Below are positions 44,401-56,881 of a DNA stretch of 64,000 nt, one piece after another. Location: the NCBI GenBank assembly GCA_001600055.1, contig BCIV01000012.1, forward strand, positions 682,474 to 746,473, written 5' to 3'. Numbering within the stretch: the first letter of the stretch is position 1; every line of letters starts with the position of its first letter. Under the pieces are notes generated by a model. That model was not told the origin of the DNA. It worked only from the letters and a program-made list of their open reading frames with translations, and did not search any database. Made by a program: the position numbers and the translations under genes. This DNA is from Filobasidium wieringae (Eukaryota; Basidiomycota; Tremellomycetes; Filobasidiales; Filobasidiaceae).

Positions 44401-47097
44401 ATCCGATCTATCCCGTCAATGGCCGATGGGCTTAAACCTGGTCAGCGAAAGGTCATCTTTGCTGCTTTCAAGAAGAATCTTGTCAAGGAAATCAAGGTCG
44501 CACAGCTGGCCGGTTATGTATCTGAGAAAACTGCCTACCACCATGGCGAAGTCAGTCTAACTCAGACTATCGTCGGTCTTGCGCAAAATTATGTGGGTAG
44601 TAACAACATCAACCTCCTTGAGCCGAGTGGACAGTTTGGTACTAGAAACTCTGTAAGCCCTGTGTCTCTTCCAATCGAATCATTAGACGAGGCTGACCAC
44701 TCCACCTGCTGGATAGGGAGGTAAAGACGCGGCCAGCGCTCGTTATATTTTTACCAACATCCCACGAATTACTCGTACAATCTTTCACCCGCACGATGAT
44801 CCAATTCTGCGGTACCAAATTGAAGACGATATGAGCATCGAACCGGAGTACTATCTGCCGACTGTGCCCCTTGTATTAATCGACGGGGCAGATGGTATTG
44901 GTACGGGATGGAGCACATACGTCCCGAATTACAATCCTGTCGATATCGTAGACAACTTGCGACGGAAGATGGCTGGCGAAGAGCTTGTTCCGATGACCCC
45001 TTGGTATCGAGGCTTCAGAGTATGGGCTCTTTCGAAACATTCTCATCTGTCAAGACGCTGATTTGCAGCTGGGTTCAGGGTACTATTGAAAGAACAGCAG
45101 AGGACAAATTCAAGTGCGCGGGAATCATTAACAAGATCGATTCGACCACCATCGAGATAACGGAACTTCCCGTACGAAAGTGGACGCAAGACTACAAAGA
45201 AATGCTTGAAGAGTGGGTGACGGGTACTGATAAGGTCGCTGCTACTCTAAAGGTGGGTTGGGGTCCAAACGGCTTGTTTTGTTGACGAATACGTGGACTT
45301 AGATTTACGCTCTTGCATATAGGATTACAAAGAATACCATACTGACACGTCTGTTCACTTTGTCATCACAATGACTGAAGCTGAAATGAAAAAGGCTGAG
45401 GAGGAAGGACTTGAAAAGCGCTTCAAAATGACAACGGCAATTGCTACCAGTAACATGGTTTGCTTCGACCTTAACAGCAAGATTCGAAAGTATACTTCCG
45501 CGGAAGAAATACTGGAGGACTTCTACCCGAAGCGGTTGGAATACTATGGAATTCGAAAGGTATATGTCCAAATTCAAGCTGAGATCCACCAGAGATTGAC
45601 ATCCGTGTATTCTTTGCCTTCAGCAAAACTTGGCAGACGAATTGACGAGACAATTTGAGCGTGTCTCGAACCAGGCTCGATTTGTCCAAATGATCGTCGA
45701 TAAAAAGCTTGTGGTATCAAACAAGAAAAAATCCGACCTCGAAGTCGAATTGAGAAAGTTGGAGTTCAAACCGTTCCCAAAGAACAAGAAAGCTAAGGAA
45801 GCTGGAGAAACGGAAGAGTTCCTTGAAGAGGAAGAAGGCCAAGCAGGCGATTATGACTACCTACTGGGAATGGCAATTTGGAGTTTAACTCGAGAGAAGG
45901 TAAGTATTTCGGGCCATCGCCCGCATCTATGAGTGCTTACATCTCATTTAGATCGAGAAACTGTTGCAAGAGAGGGATACCAAGGAGATGGAACTGATGA
46001 CACTACTCAAGCTGACTCCTATGGACATCTGGAACACGGATCTAGATGCGTTCTTGGCAGAATGGCAGGTAAGTATTTACACTATTAGGGAAGAAATGTA
46101 ACTTAACGTCTATCCTCTCGCCATTTGCAGCTCATGCTTCAAAGCGATGTTGAGAACAGTAAGCGTATCAAGCCTAAGAAGGGAGGCGCATTGGGTAGAA
46201 AGCTCGGAATGAAGCTGGAATCCGATTCAGAAGAGGACTACAAACCAGTCAAAGCCAAAGCTGCGGCGAAGCCAAGAGCACCCGTGAAACCCAAAGCTGT
46301 AGTTAAGGAGAGCACACAAACGAAGTTGGATCTGAAGCCAGCAAAAAGGAACAAGTAAGATATCGGAGTATCTATTCTACGTCCGTTTGCTGATGACTGC
46401 AATCTGTCAGTGAGGGGACCGCTTCCAGTGGTGACGAACCAGTCAGAAAGAAGCCGGCCGTCAAACCGAAGACCGCTACGTATGCAGAGATTGACGGTTC
46501 GAGCGAAGATGGTGCGTTGACTTGAGATGAGATGTCGGATTACGACTGAACAAGCCTCTGTTTGCACAGACTACATGGTCCCAGCTCCCGCAAAGAAGCC
46601 CACTGATTCGAAAACTGCCGCAGTTGACGAGCCTAGTGACGACGAGTTTGAGTTCAAGCCTAGAGTAGCAGTACCTACAGTCAAACCTGCCGCGAAACCT
46701 AAGCCAGTGCCCAAGAAGAGGGCAGTCGAAACGGACGAAGAACCTGATGTGCCTGCTCCCAAAAAGAAAGCAGCGCCAGTGAAACCAAAAGCTGCTCCTA
46801 AAAAGAAGGCTTTGGAGTCCGAGGACGATCTCTTAGACTCACCTGTTCCCAAAAAGAAGACTGTCGCCACGAAGACCAAAAAGAAGCTAGAGGAGTCAGA
46901 TGACGACGATGACTTTGACATGGACGACTCGTGAGTGGACTCGTATTGTGACCAATGTAATCCGTTTAATAACACTTGGCGGGATCAGTATACTCGACCT
47001 TGCACCGGCACCGCGTGCACCGACTGGCCGAGCTCGACCTGTTGCCAAAAAGCAGTACATTGAGCTCGAGGATTCGGATTCTGACTTCCAGATTTAA
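41494..47097 (+). CDS. TOP2: DNA topoisomerase II
   Basis: An ATP-driven type IIA topoisomerase that passes one duplex through another, needed for chromosome segregation. Nineteen exons (41494-41616, 41684-41914, 41977-42159, 42215-42360, 42433-42530, 42586-42668, 42729-43344, 43403-44031, 44089-44253, 44311-44652, 44717-45019, 45079-45252, 45323-45559, 45624-45899, 45952-46068, 46131-46354, 46411-46511, 46570-46930, 46989-47097) give 1505 residues, normal size. Seen: GHKL ATPase (ILVNAADNK; GRNGYGAKLANIY), the transducer, TOPRIM (LTEGDSAKAL; DQDHDGSHIKGL), the winged-helix region with catalytic Tyr (ASARYIFT), GIGTGWST, and a long Lys/Ala/Pro and acidic C-tail. Intron 7 (43345-43402) starts with GC instead of GT. 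The ATG chosen is the first in the frame. Confidence 0.96.
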
Positions 47098-47997
47098 TGA
47101 CGCTTTGATGAACCTTGCACGACCCATGAGCATGTGATGATTGATGTTGTATTGTAACTATGAATCAGGTATATCATATCGTATTGTCCGCCATGTTTCC
47201 TGATACAGATCCGGGGCTCCGTAAGCGCTGGCCAGACCGAGAGGACCGACAGCAAGCGATGGAACTCAAGAACCTGTCATTTCGTACTAAATGGTATATA
47301 TGACTGACACGCCCTCACATTCAAGAACAATGTTCGATGCAATAACCCTATTCTGCTCGTGTCCTGACTTAGCTGTCATCCCAACTATCCCTGTCTCTTC
47401 GTCGAAACCATCTGACTCATTGCTCATACTTCAACCTTCCCTGCTTGTGAATATACTAACAAAGCCGACTTGGTTGACCCCCCTTTGAGTCGGCGCATAA
47501 TCAGCCGCGATCCCGAAACTCGCGTCCCAAAGGACCGTAAACGACCGTGTCACTCAAGTCATATTATTATGTATAGACTGCGTATCTTTTTGAGAAAGAG
47601 TAAAGTCGGTGAGTGATACATGTCTCATCCCATCCCGAATGGACGGGAAGCCCGTCATGAGAAACGAAAATGTGCTTGGTCGTAGCCGCATCGTTGAAGT
47701 GAGATCGTTAGTCGTTGTCTCAGATCGGTCAACGATCCCACGAAAGGAATGAGCTCAACCTTTGATAATCGTGTCAGTCTTAGAAGGTCCGTTTGAAAGT
47801 GGAACATGTACCTTTGGTGCTAGAAGCGTAGTGACGTTGATGCAAGTCAAGAGCAGTCAAAGGGAATGCGAGGACTTTTCATATTCGCCGCCACCCTTTC
47901 ATTGGTCTTCAAGGCAGCTAGCTATATATGTAGGGTCTAAGCCATCATACAGGATATACTAATGTAGCAAGTTCTTTCTTTGAATCATTCGCCCATC
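47098..47997. other. Intergenic interval, no gene recognised
   Basis: TOP2 terminator region and promoter of the Met/Pro-rich gene. An upstream exon of the latter cannot be excluded. Nothing else supported. Confidence 0.45.
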
Positions 47998-48909
47998 ATG
48001 TATTATCCACCTGGAATGATGTACCCTGCGCCATTACATCAGATGCCTGGCTTTCCCTACAACATAGGAGCTATCCCCGAAGTCGTTCCAGGCGTTCCTC
48101 CAGGCGGCCAGAATGCCGTGAAATCCCAACACCAACCACAGCTACCGCGACAAGCAACTATGCCTGTGCCGATAGGTCATCCCGGGATGATGAGCTTTGA
48201 CCCTCGAATGATGATGATGATGAACGGCTATCCTCCTAATATGATGCCATACGTTCATCCCGCCATGATGCAGCAGATGATGACTCAAAGAGTTCCACAG
48301 GCGATGTCGGAGAGTTCAAATGAGGAGGCACATTCCGAAGGTCCAGCTTCACCCCAACCTCAGAGGCAGATACCATCACAACAGCAATTACTCAAACCGC
48401 GCACAGGGGGAACCGTGCGGTTCAGCCAGTCTGTTCCGCAAACACCTCAACTGGCTCATTCTAGAGGTGAGACTCCTTAGCTGGACTTGTATCCGTTTGA
48501 TCGATTGATGTTAATAGCCTGATTCAAAGGCAGCTTTCGATACCCAGCACCTCCGGGAGCTTCTGCTCCTGCTTCCGCTTACGCCTCTCCAGCAAGCTCT
48601 GCTCTGCCCACTCCTGCTGCCTCTAATCACCCAAATGCTGGAGGGTGTAAGTCTACATCTTATCTCACGGAGCTTGGTCCTTGTCATTGACAGTGCTCCC
48701 CTATATTTATAGATTTCGCCTTCGTCCCATACGGAAGCGAATCCGCCCAAGCATCTCCTACTCGAGCTTCTGGCAACCATACCCCAGCCGCTCTTGGGTA
48801 TGATGCTAAAGCTGATCCTTTCGCTATGCAAGCCATGGCTCCTGGGATGAATAACGGCACCTCGTGGGCAAGACAGCCTCGCAGCTGGTATGAGAGTGGA
48901 GGTAGATGA
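47998..48909 (+). CDS. Met/Pro/Gln-rich low-complexity protein, function unknown
   Basis: Three exons (47998-48466, 48530-48646, 48713-48909) give 260 residues. The N-terminal half is dominated by Met and Pro (MYYPPGMMYPAPLHQMPGF; a run of five Met near residue 70; MMPYVHPAMMQQMMTQ), followed by a Gln/Ser/Pro region, Ala/Ser/Pro repeats and a C-terminal WARQPRSWYESGGR. No globular domain, signal peptide or membrane helix. Such prion-like composition is common in RNA-granule or transcription proteins, but nothing here fixes a role. The start is the first ATG after an upstream stop; an additional 5' exon is possible. Confidence 0.6.
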
Positions 48910-49020
48910 TCGTGTTTGGTCGGACCGGTCGTTACGCCGATCTACGATCCGTTGTGTAGTCTGTGTGACTGATCTCCAAGTGTTGTAGCTCTGGTTGTAA
49001 TCGAAGATAATCTATATGTA

Positions 49021-52000
49021 TTAAGCCTTCTTCTGTATTGCTCGAACGATCTTTTCGCGTATGACTTCTAGCGATTCTGCTTCTTCCGCGTCGTCATCAT
49101 CACCTGCGTGAGCCCTGCCGGAGCACACCATCTGCCATGCCCTGTTACATCGGATAGCTCGAAGGGTCCTGGCTGTACGGTCGCTATAACCGCTCGCAGT
49201 GACTGACCAGGTCAGGATATCTATATCCAGTCGTCAGACCGGTTCGCTAGCTAGCCACGCCAGTTTACTTACCTAATTCGATGCCTTTGCAAGCACTCAG
49301 CATCACAGCAGTTCTATAAAAGGGAATCAGCTCAGCCCATCTCAGCAGAAGATACTAGCACATACCTTTTCTTTGCAGATAAATCTCCAGATTGGGCTGC
49401 AAATAGACGTTGCCAGATACTTTCGGTCATGTTCTGCTGCATTGCCCTGATGACGGATTTCAATGTTTCCCGTCTCAGAGCCGCCTGAGAAAATGGTCAG
49501 AAACGGTCTGAGTGCTGCAATTGCTGCTTTTTCGCTTACAGGTAATTTCTGAGAAGCTGTCATATCAACCTGCAGACAATCGTCCTCCATGTCTAGGTCG
49601 AATGAAGCTAACAAACGAACACTGGTCAGTCTGATTTGCAGCCCACGATTGGAATTTTGCTCACAAGTCTCTTTCAATTTTCTACTTGCTCGCTGGGTAG
49701 ATGAAGCGACGCGTGGTTCAGTCATGAAGGGGGTCTTGAACCCGTGTTGAGAGCCGATCTTTCTCGCCGCAATCGTATAGACTATGTCAGACGGGCCCAG
49801 CCATTCAGTCTTGCACGATCGATCGTTGGATCGACTACTTACCTGAAGTGGCCGCAGACGGACTGGCAGCATATGGACTAGGCTCGACGACTTTAGATTT
49901 CTTCTTCAACGGTTCGGATCTTTCAACTATGATAGCAGGTTTAGGTTGTCTTTGGCCATCGGCGCGAGGCAGACCTCGAACGGCTTGAGGAGGTTGTCGA
50001 AGCCCAGCATCTGGTTTCCCGATACCCATACGAACGGTAGCCAGTGAGGGTCCCGAAAAGTACGGATTTGAGACCCTTGGCGGTTCTTGCTGTACGACGA
50101 TACGAGGTGAGGGAGGTGGGTCCACCGGTAAAGGCGGAGGCATCGCCCTCTGCATCGGTGCTGCCCGCGGTATAGGTTGAGGCACCGTGACAGGACTTGG
50201 CGATCGACGGGCGGGACTGGTATTACGTCCATAAAAGCTGACCGGATTGACGGGTTCCCTCTCCTGACGATCTCTCACCCGTTTGAGCGGAATTTGCGAG
50301 GCAACAGCCACTTCCTCTGTCAATTGTTTGGCACGCGTGACCACCTTTTCTGGATGAACACATATGTCGCACATATTATCGCAATAAGTCTTTGCCACTT
50401 CCTTGTCCGTCTCATCGATCTTCTCCCCAAAGTAGCGACATATCGCGATATGTCTACACAACGTGGTCGATTCGGCATAATGCTGGACCTGCTTGAAGCT
50501 ATCGACCGCACTGTGCTCATCCGGTTCCGTGTCATCCTCATCATCCACCGGTTGATTCGGCTTGCGTTTCTTTCCTCGTTCCATATTGACGAGTCTCCTA
50601 AGCCTTACCGCGTCCTCTCGGGAATAGTAAAGGAGACATCGAGAGATATGCCCATCTCGACCAGCTCGACCTATCTCCTGATAATACCCCTCGAAACTTT
50701 TCGGCAAGTCGAAATGGACGACATAACGGACATTAGGTTTATCAATTCCCATACCAAACGCGATCGTCGCTACGACACATTCGACTTCCCCGCTCAACCA
50801 TTGCTGCAAAGTCTTGTCCAGCTCATGACTCTTGAGTCCTCGATGAAATGGTCTAGCTTTGATCCCCGTATCCCTGAGCATCTCGGCAACTTGATCGCAC
50901 ATCGCTCTCGATCGGCAATAGATTATCCCCGAGATGGGCGTTTTCTTTGAAGGATCGATCGGATCCACCGGAGCTCGCTTGTGAAACGCTTTGATGAACA
51001 TCTCCACATCGTTTATCCGATATTGATCCGGTTCTGGTCGATATCGAACCTGTCCTCGCATGAATCGATCAATACTTCTTCATTCCGCTCCAACACGCAA
51101 TCATTACTCACTTCCATGAAAAGATTAGATCGGTTAAACGGTTCCACACATCTATACAAATGTCTCTTCGACAACCCAAGCTGAGCAATAATATCCCTCT
51201 CCACGACCGCCGTAGCCGAAGCAGTAAGCGCCATAATAGGTATATCCGGAAACTCTTTCCTGAAGAACCCCAACTTTCTATATTCCGGACGAAACGAACT
51301 GCCCCATTCGGAGATACAGTGAGCTTCGTCCACTACTAGACGTCGGAGTTCGTTCTGTTGGACGAGGAGGCGAACGCTTTTGAGGAATTTGGGGTTGAAG
51401 AGGGATTCGGGGGTTATATAGAGGAGACGAGCGTAAGGGTGTCCAGAGGCCAGGTCTTTCTCGATCTGCAAAGGAAAGACGGTAAACGGGTTTGAGCGTG
51501 AAATATAGGTGAGAAGAGGAGAAGGGAATGACCGACTTCTTGTCTTTCCGGAAACGAAGTTTCGGAACAAAGTACGTGGACCTTGACGCCGTACTCCCTC
51601 AACCCCTCTACCTGGTTCTTCATCAAGGACAAAAGAGGGGAAATGACCAGGGTGATCCCATGTCTATCGGCTACAGCTGGAACTTGAAAACAAAGACTGT
51701 ACGTTCCAGCATGAGACAAGGCTTTCACGTTTCATGTAGATAGAGGACATACCTCTTTCCCATTCCCGTAGGAGCTACCACAAGCACGTCCGCCCCGTTC
51801 AAAGCAGCTTCCATGATCTCCTTCTGTCTACCCCTGAAAGAAGGTTTCCCAAAAGTCTTCGTCAATACTCTCAAACAGTCCTCCTGGTTGGAAGCATTTC
51901 GACGGAGTTGACGCGGTTTGGAGATCGTCCGTCCGATTTGGGTAGCGGTCTCTAGGTTCGGATAGCGGGATGGGACGGCTGGTGTACCTTTGATGGGTTC

Positions 52001-52114
52001 CGTAGCAGGAATACTGGTTGACTCCGTCTCTGTGGATTCTTGGTCTGATTCGATGGGTTGTTTTCGTTTTCTGGATCGGCCGTTTGCGGCTGATAGACCT
52101 CCTCGAGAGGCCAT
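49021..52114 (-). CDS. RecQ-family ATP-dependent DNA helicase
   Basis: A 3'-5' DNA helicase for repair and replication-fork processing. Nine exons (52114-51753, 51696-51537, 51465-51112, 51049-49843, 49781-49665, 49607-49540, 49484-49366, 49313-49273, 49220-49021) join in phase to 875 residues. Seen: motif 0 FGKPSFRGRQKEIMEAALNG, Walker A VVAPTGMGKSLCFQVPA, DEAH in VVDEAHCISEWGSSFRPEY, ALTASAT, IIYCRSRAMCDQVA, the motif V/VI region VATIAFGMGIDKPNVRYVVH and YYQEIGRAGRDG, and the RecQ zinc-binding region (CRHIAICRYFGE ... YCDNMCDICVHP). No HRDC domain was recognised. The C-terminal third contains a Pro-rich linker, GFKTPF and a helical tail (AALRRETLKSVIRAMQQNM). The exact RecQ subtype (RecQ5-like or other) is open. 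It diverges from the GST-like gene. Confidence 0.9.
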
Positions 52115-52520
52115 TTTGGAAATGGCGAGATGATCGAGCTTGGTCCTGAGATATGTTAGGATCAACAGTCATTCATCGTCCGGATAAAATACGGTATCAG
52201 TGCGTCTTCGAGACGTATATAGCGAAGCAAGAAAAGGTAGTCAGAGTCGAGGTCCTGTCCAGATCGAGGCGATGTGACAATGGTCGAAACTGAAGAACGA
52301 TGATGAAGAATCAACCATATTCTGAATGATCAGGTTGTTTACTTTTAGGCATCGAAATACACGTCATCGTCGTTGACTGGGACGGGTCGATGATAAGTAG
52401 ATGAGTCATTTCGGTTGAGACCGTGACCTGTACATTCTAATTTCAACATACTGGACCATCTCCATTTTCTCTACAACTCATACGCTTCAAGCTTCACTAC
52501 CTGCAACTCAACTCGAAACA
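52115..52520. promoter_or_regulatory. Divergent promoter RecQ helicase / GST-like
   Basis: The 406 bp between opposed start codons; no coding signal and no specific factor site recognised. Confidence 0.55.
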
Positions 52521-53471
52521 ATGGCTCCTGTACACTTCTTTGATATCAAATCCAAGCTCGAAGGTATGTAGCCATCCGGAGTGTCATACGCCTCCAAGCG
52601 TGAGAGCTGAACATCTCCACGTCGCTTCTTAGGTTCAAAGAGATGCTGGTCTCCCAACACGTATGTCTTCTCGTCGTGCCGCTTAGCAGGAACCGGTTAT
52701 CCATCTGAATACGCCTGACACAGTCTTAAAGCAAGAGTAGTCCTCAATTACAAAGGGATTCCTTATACTCAAACCTATATCTCTTACCCCGACATCAGCG
52801 GGATCCTAGATTCCCTCGGACATGCCCCGGACGATTCCAAGCCGGCTTTCAAGGGTCAGACATGTCCTGCCATCTATCACCCTGAATCGCTCAAAGGGAA
52901 AACTCCTGGAGATCAGGTCTTGACGGAAGCCATGGATATCGTTTTACATCTGGATGAGATTTACCCCGAGAACCCTGCTTTCCCTTCCATCGAAGGGTCT
53001 ACGAGGGAACAGACCATCGCCCTCGCTCAGAAAGTTCAAGAACTTTTCGTGAAATGTAGGACGGATGGACATCTCGCTCAGATCGCTATGCCTCACATCC
53101 CTGGGATCCTGGACGAACCCGGTTCCGAATACTTTATCCGTACTCGATCAAACATGCCTCCATTCCATAAATCTCCTCTGGAATGGGGTAGCGAAGATCC
53201 TGAGGACGATTGGAAACATTTCGAACCATGCCTTAAACCCATAGCCGACGTCCTCTCTGAAAAACCCGGTCCGTTCTGTTTGGGCGAGACCTTTTCTTAT
53301 GCGGACGCTATCATCCTGGGTCAACTCGGATGGATGGAGAGTTGCGACCAAAAGTATTTGGAGAGGATTTGTAAGATGCATGGAGGAGCTTTCGGTCGGA
53401 TTTGGGACAAGGCGATGAAGGAGGGTTGGGTGGAGGGTCAGGGAGAGGACAAGGAATGGCCCTTGAAGTGA
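52521..53471 (+). CDS. Glutathione S-transferase-like protein
   Basis: Three exons (52521-52563, 52633-52660, 52724-53471) give 272 residues. Seen: HFFDIKSKLEGSKRCWSPNT and KARVVLNYKGIPYTQTYISY, the thioredoxin-fold GST N-domain of the fungal type that begins with a W-SPNT block, then PAIYHP at the cis-Pro position, and a helical C-domain with FCLGETFSYADAIILGQLGW, the N-capping-box/hydrophobic staple region. A catalytic Ser/Cys cannot be assigned with confidence (the Cys of RCW is a candidate). The second exon is only 28 nt. Role inferred: glutathione-dependent detoxification or lignin/ether metabolism. Confidence 0.8.
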
Positions 53472-54578
53472 TCCGTTCATCGATGAATCGTCGAATGTAT
53501 GTAAACCAAAGAGAACATGATATCGCACTCAGCTAGTAAATCGTAACGATCAAATATGGGCTTCCTTAGTACGATGTGTGAATTGATTTTGCCCTCCCGG
53601 ACCTTGATCGAGCTTCGCGCTTATCACTTGATAGGCTTGGCTTACTTGTAGACGCTCGCTGGTTGTGGCGGTTTCACCCACCTCTTCCCCTATTTCTTTT
53701 GACCGTTTGTCTCTCGTCTTCAACGCTACTGCTACTTATAGAAGGCACAAAAGCACGAGGTGCAAGTGGACCAGTCTTTGCCCACTCGGCGTCTGGCTGC
53801 AATAAAGAACTCAGAGGCAGAGGTATGGTAGTACAACTGCTGGGTCGGACAGGTCACCTACCTTGACTTTTTGATAGTCACCTCCCACACCACCTGCACA
53901 AAAGAAAACATTACAGAGAGAGAGGGAGGCTCGATGTCGGAAGCTTGCGTTGGCGGCGAAGTCTAGGAGATAGATGGCTGGCCGTGAGGAGGTACGTGAC
54001 ATTGACTCTCTATCTCCTATTCTCTATTCATCCTCCGCTTACAAACATTTATCCGACAGTAACCTTGTACAGTACTGGTGAGGACCGATCCTGAAGTGTC
54101 GATAGGGGTCAGCTTACACTGCCCTCACAGAGACCATCACCTTTGATTTCGACGACCACGCTATAGAACAGACGATGGTAGATAGCGAGATAACTGTCCT
54201 CTCGAATGTTCCTTGATCAGCTTGTCAGGAGAAGAAGAGAGCAGAGAAGGTCAAGGGACAAGGAAGGGAACAATCCTTTGACCGAGTCTACATCGACGTT
54301 CCAAGGATATTGCGTGACAGTGACGGGAACATTGTAGCGGGACCTATTACCAGTCCATTGCTCACAATTCTTGACGAACCCCAGATGTTCCCGAAGCAGA
54401 CAGGAATCGAGGAATATGGAGAAAGCTGATCGGAACTTTCCCTCTTGGAACATCGGGTTCTGAAAGACAGCTTGAGCGTGTAATCCTGGCCCGGTCGATC
54501 GAAATATACAATCCCATCCATCAGTGAACCAGAACTACAAGGACCGAATATCCATCTATACATCACCCCACCCCACCC
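53472..54578. other. Interval with conflicting exon-like frames on both strands
   Basis: Plus strand: ETITFDFDDHAIEQTMVDSE (54128-54190) and FDRVYIDVPRILRDSDGNIV (54270-54330, ending EEYGES before TGA). Minus strand, overlapping: GSLMDGIVYFDRPGQDYTLK (54475-54535) and RSAFSIFLDSCLLREHLGFV (54370-54430). Both show coding-like codon use and partial splice signals, but neither chains to a complete gene with a start. No family recognised. Confidence 0.35.
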
Positions 54579-56443
54579 TCATCGTCCACTCAAAGCCCTT
54601 CTGGCCAAGATGATCAGGATCAAAGCGTACCTCTCAAACTGGTCTTTCAGCATGAACAAGATCCCTACCCCGCCCCCCCAAGTCAGTGATCGCCTAAAAA
54701 CAAAGACTGGGACCGACCTGGGACTTACCCTGCGATAAGACGGCCTTCAAGATCTGAGCGGTCATCCCTTGGTACCACCCCTTGAACCCCTTTGTCTGGT
54801 ACGTATACCTAAGCAAGTCGATGGCGGAATTGAACCTCTTCTGATCGCCCGCTCTCATGCGATTAGCGGGGGTTGAGAGAGGATGTTGTGGGGATCCCTG
54901 AACGGGGGCTGGGTTCGATTTAGGTGAGACGGGAGACTCAGGGATGGGGTTCGGGAGGGAGTTTTGATCGGTCTTGTTCGCTTGGAGGTCTGTTTCGGTG
55001 ACGAGCCCGTCTTGATGTACGTGGGCTGGGGAATGTTTCAAGACCTCGGCGAAAGAAGGCTGCGGTTCTCTCTTCTCTTCCTTCTCCTCTTTGGCATCCT
55101 CCTGTTCATCCCGCTTGTTATCGAGATGAATCGAATCCTTCTTATTCGCCTCCAGATCCTCCTCCGTGACGACTCCACCATCATGAACGTTCTTAGGCTC
55201 GTGCTTCAAAACCTCTGCGAAAGAAGTACCATCCGTCCCGTACCCCTCTACCTCCTTCTCTTTCTCAGGCTCAACGGGTTTCTCCTGGTCAGAGATCGCT
55301 GGCGGTTCAATAGTTTCGGAGGTAGATTTGCTAGGTTTCGCTTGTAACCTAACCTTTGCCTGTTCATCCAAACGTAAACACTCCATCACTCTTTCTACCC
55401 CGATCCGAGATCGGTACTCACAAAGATATAAGGATAAGTAACGACGGTAGCCAAACTCTTACTCCCCACGCCCAACAAGAAATTCCAACCCGGTCCCATC
55501 CTCGCCCCCTCGGCCCCCTCCCCTAGGCCCTGGCTGAGGAGGACCATGGTTTTTAACCTCTCGAATACTCCATAAGTGATCGCAGGGTTCACGGTCAGTA
55601 CTAGACCGGGTTTGAGACCGGTCCAGAGACCGGAGAGACCGGATTCGGAGATGATCTCTTGTGCCGTTTGGAGCATGTTGGGGTCTTTTTCGTTCGTTCC
55701 CGTTTGCCTTGAAGTAGAGGACGAGGAACAGGGAGATGGCGATGATGATGATGAGGAGGAGGAGGAGCAGGAGGACGGGGAGGAAGAAGATCCAGAGACG
55801 TGTAATTGTTGACGAGTAGCGATGACCGCAACGGGGATGGTGAACACCTGAGCGAGCATCCCGGCCAAAGCGCCGAGGAGTAATTCCACCCCCGTACCCA
55901 AAGACTTGAGTTTCAGTCGACGAAGAATGAATTTCCTTATCAGACTGTGGAAGAAGAAATAGGCGAATTCTGATTACGCGCCATGGGGATGATCGGGAAC
56001 GGTTGAAGAGCTAATGAGAGGATGCTCTTGGAACGTTGAGTGGGTGGGAGAGAGACGTACGCATGGAAAAGGTAGCGGTCATGTTGGCTCCGAAACCTTT
56101 GAAGAAACCTTCGATCCCTTCGTTTTCGTACGTCTTCAGCAAGACGGAGAGGATCTGATTCTTCTTAGCTTTCATTTGTTTGGGGTCCGTCGAAGGGGAG
56201 CTGGAGCTGGAGGAAGAACCTTGGATCCTCGTCTTGACGCTGTGCGATCGATCAAAAGCATCTTGTTATTAGTACAAGGCCACTTAGACAGGTCAAAGAG
56301 GTAGTATGCCGGACTGACGTATCTAAAGGATAGACGAGGGCACTACTGACTACGGCACCCATCGCTCCTGCCAAAGCATTACCGAACGGTGTCAACCGTT
56401 CAGTCTTCAACGCCTCTTTGAGTGTTTGTTTGGGGATTGACAT
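54579..56443 (-). CDS. ANT1: Mitochondrial-carrier-family protein, peroxisomal adenine nucleotide carrier type
   Basis: This branch imports ATP into peroxisomes in exchange for AMP, for fatty-acid activation. Five exons (56443-56319, 56239-56061, 55969-55422, 55359-54729, 54664-54579) give 522 residues, against about 330 for yeast Ant1. Seen: three carrier repeats, with signatures YPLDTVKTRIQ, IPVAVIATRQQ and YPYIFAKVRLQ, each followed by a helix ending in GFFKGF, GLWTGLKPG and GFKGWYQGM. The extra length is a Ser-rich insert after the second signature (residues about 170-200) and an acidic insert of about 150 residues after the third, holding a duplicated 32-residue motif (55131-55227 and 54965-55057). 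The substrate is inferred from resemblance only. It shares a promoter with the MetE-like gene. Confidence 0.8.
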
Positions 56444-56881
56444 GGTGTTCCGATAGTATCAATATTGTATGTTGTTGAGATGTTGAAGAGCGATGGAGAG
56501 TCAGATTGATGTGAGGATGGTTGAATATATGGTTGAATGATAGACGTCGACCCGGGTAACAACCGGTAATCACTGCCATATCATCTAACGGACGTCATTT
56601 CTGATGCATGTCCCTTGACCGGTCTATCTGGTCACGTGATACGACTTCTCGCCTATTGGCTTACGTCAGAAACGCCTCGTCGCACGAAAGAAGGCCGGCA
56701 GTGTGTGTTTCGGGATGTTCGGCATTGACCATTCCGATCGATTGAGCGAATCAACCGAGAGCGAAGAATCGATTTCTTTGACAGCGAAGCACGTCGTTGA
56801 CACAGATTTCAACCTTTTCTCTCCTCTGCTCACTCACTTCCACGTCACATACACAGCACACACAACACACACACAGACAAA
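56444..56881. promoter_or_regulatory. Divergent promoter carrier / MetE-like gene, with CACGTG box
   Basis: 438 bp between start codons. Contains a palindromic CACGTG (56633-56638), the site of Cbf1/bHLH factors that control methionine genes in yeasts, and a gacgtcat CRE-like site at about 56591. Confidence 0.55.
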
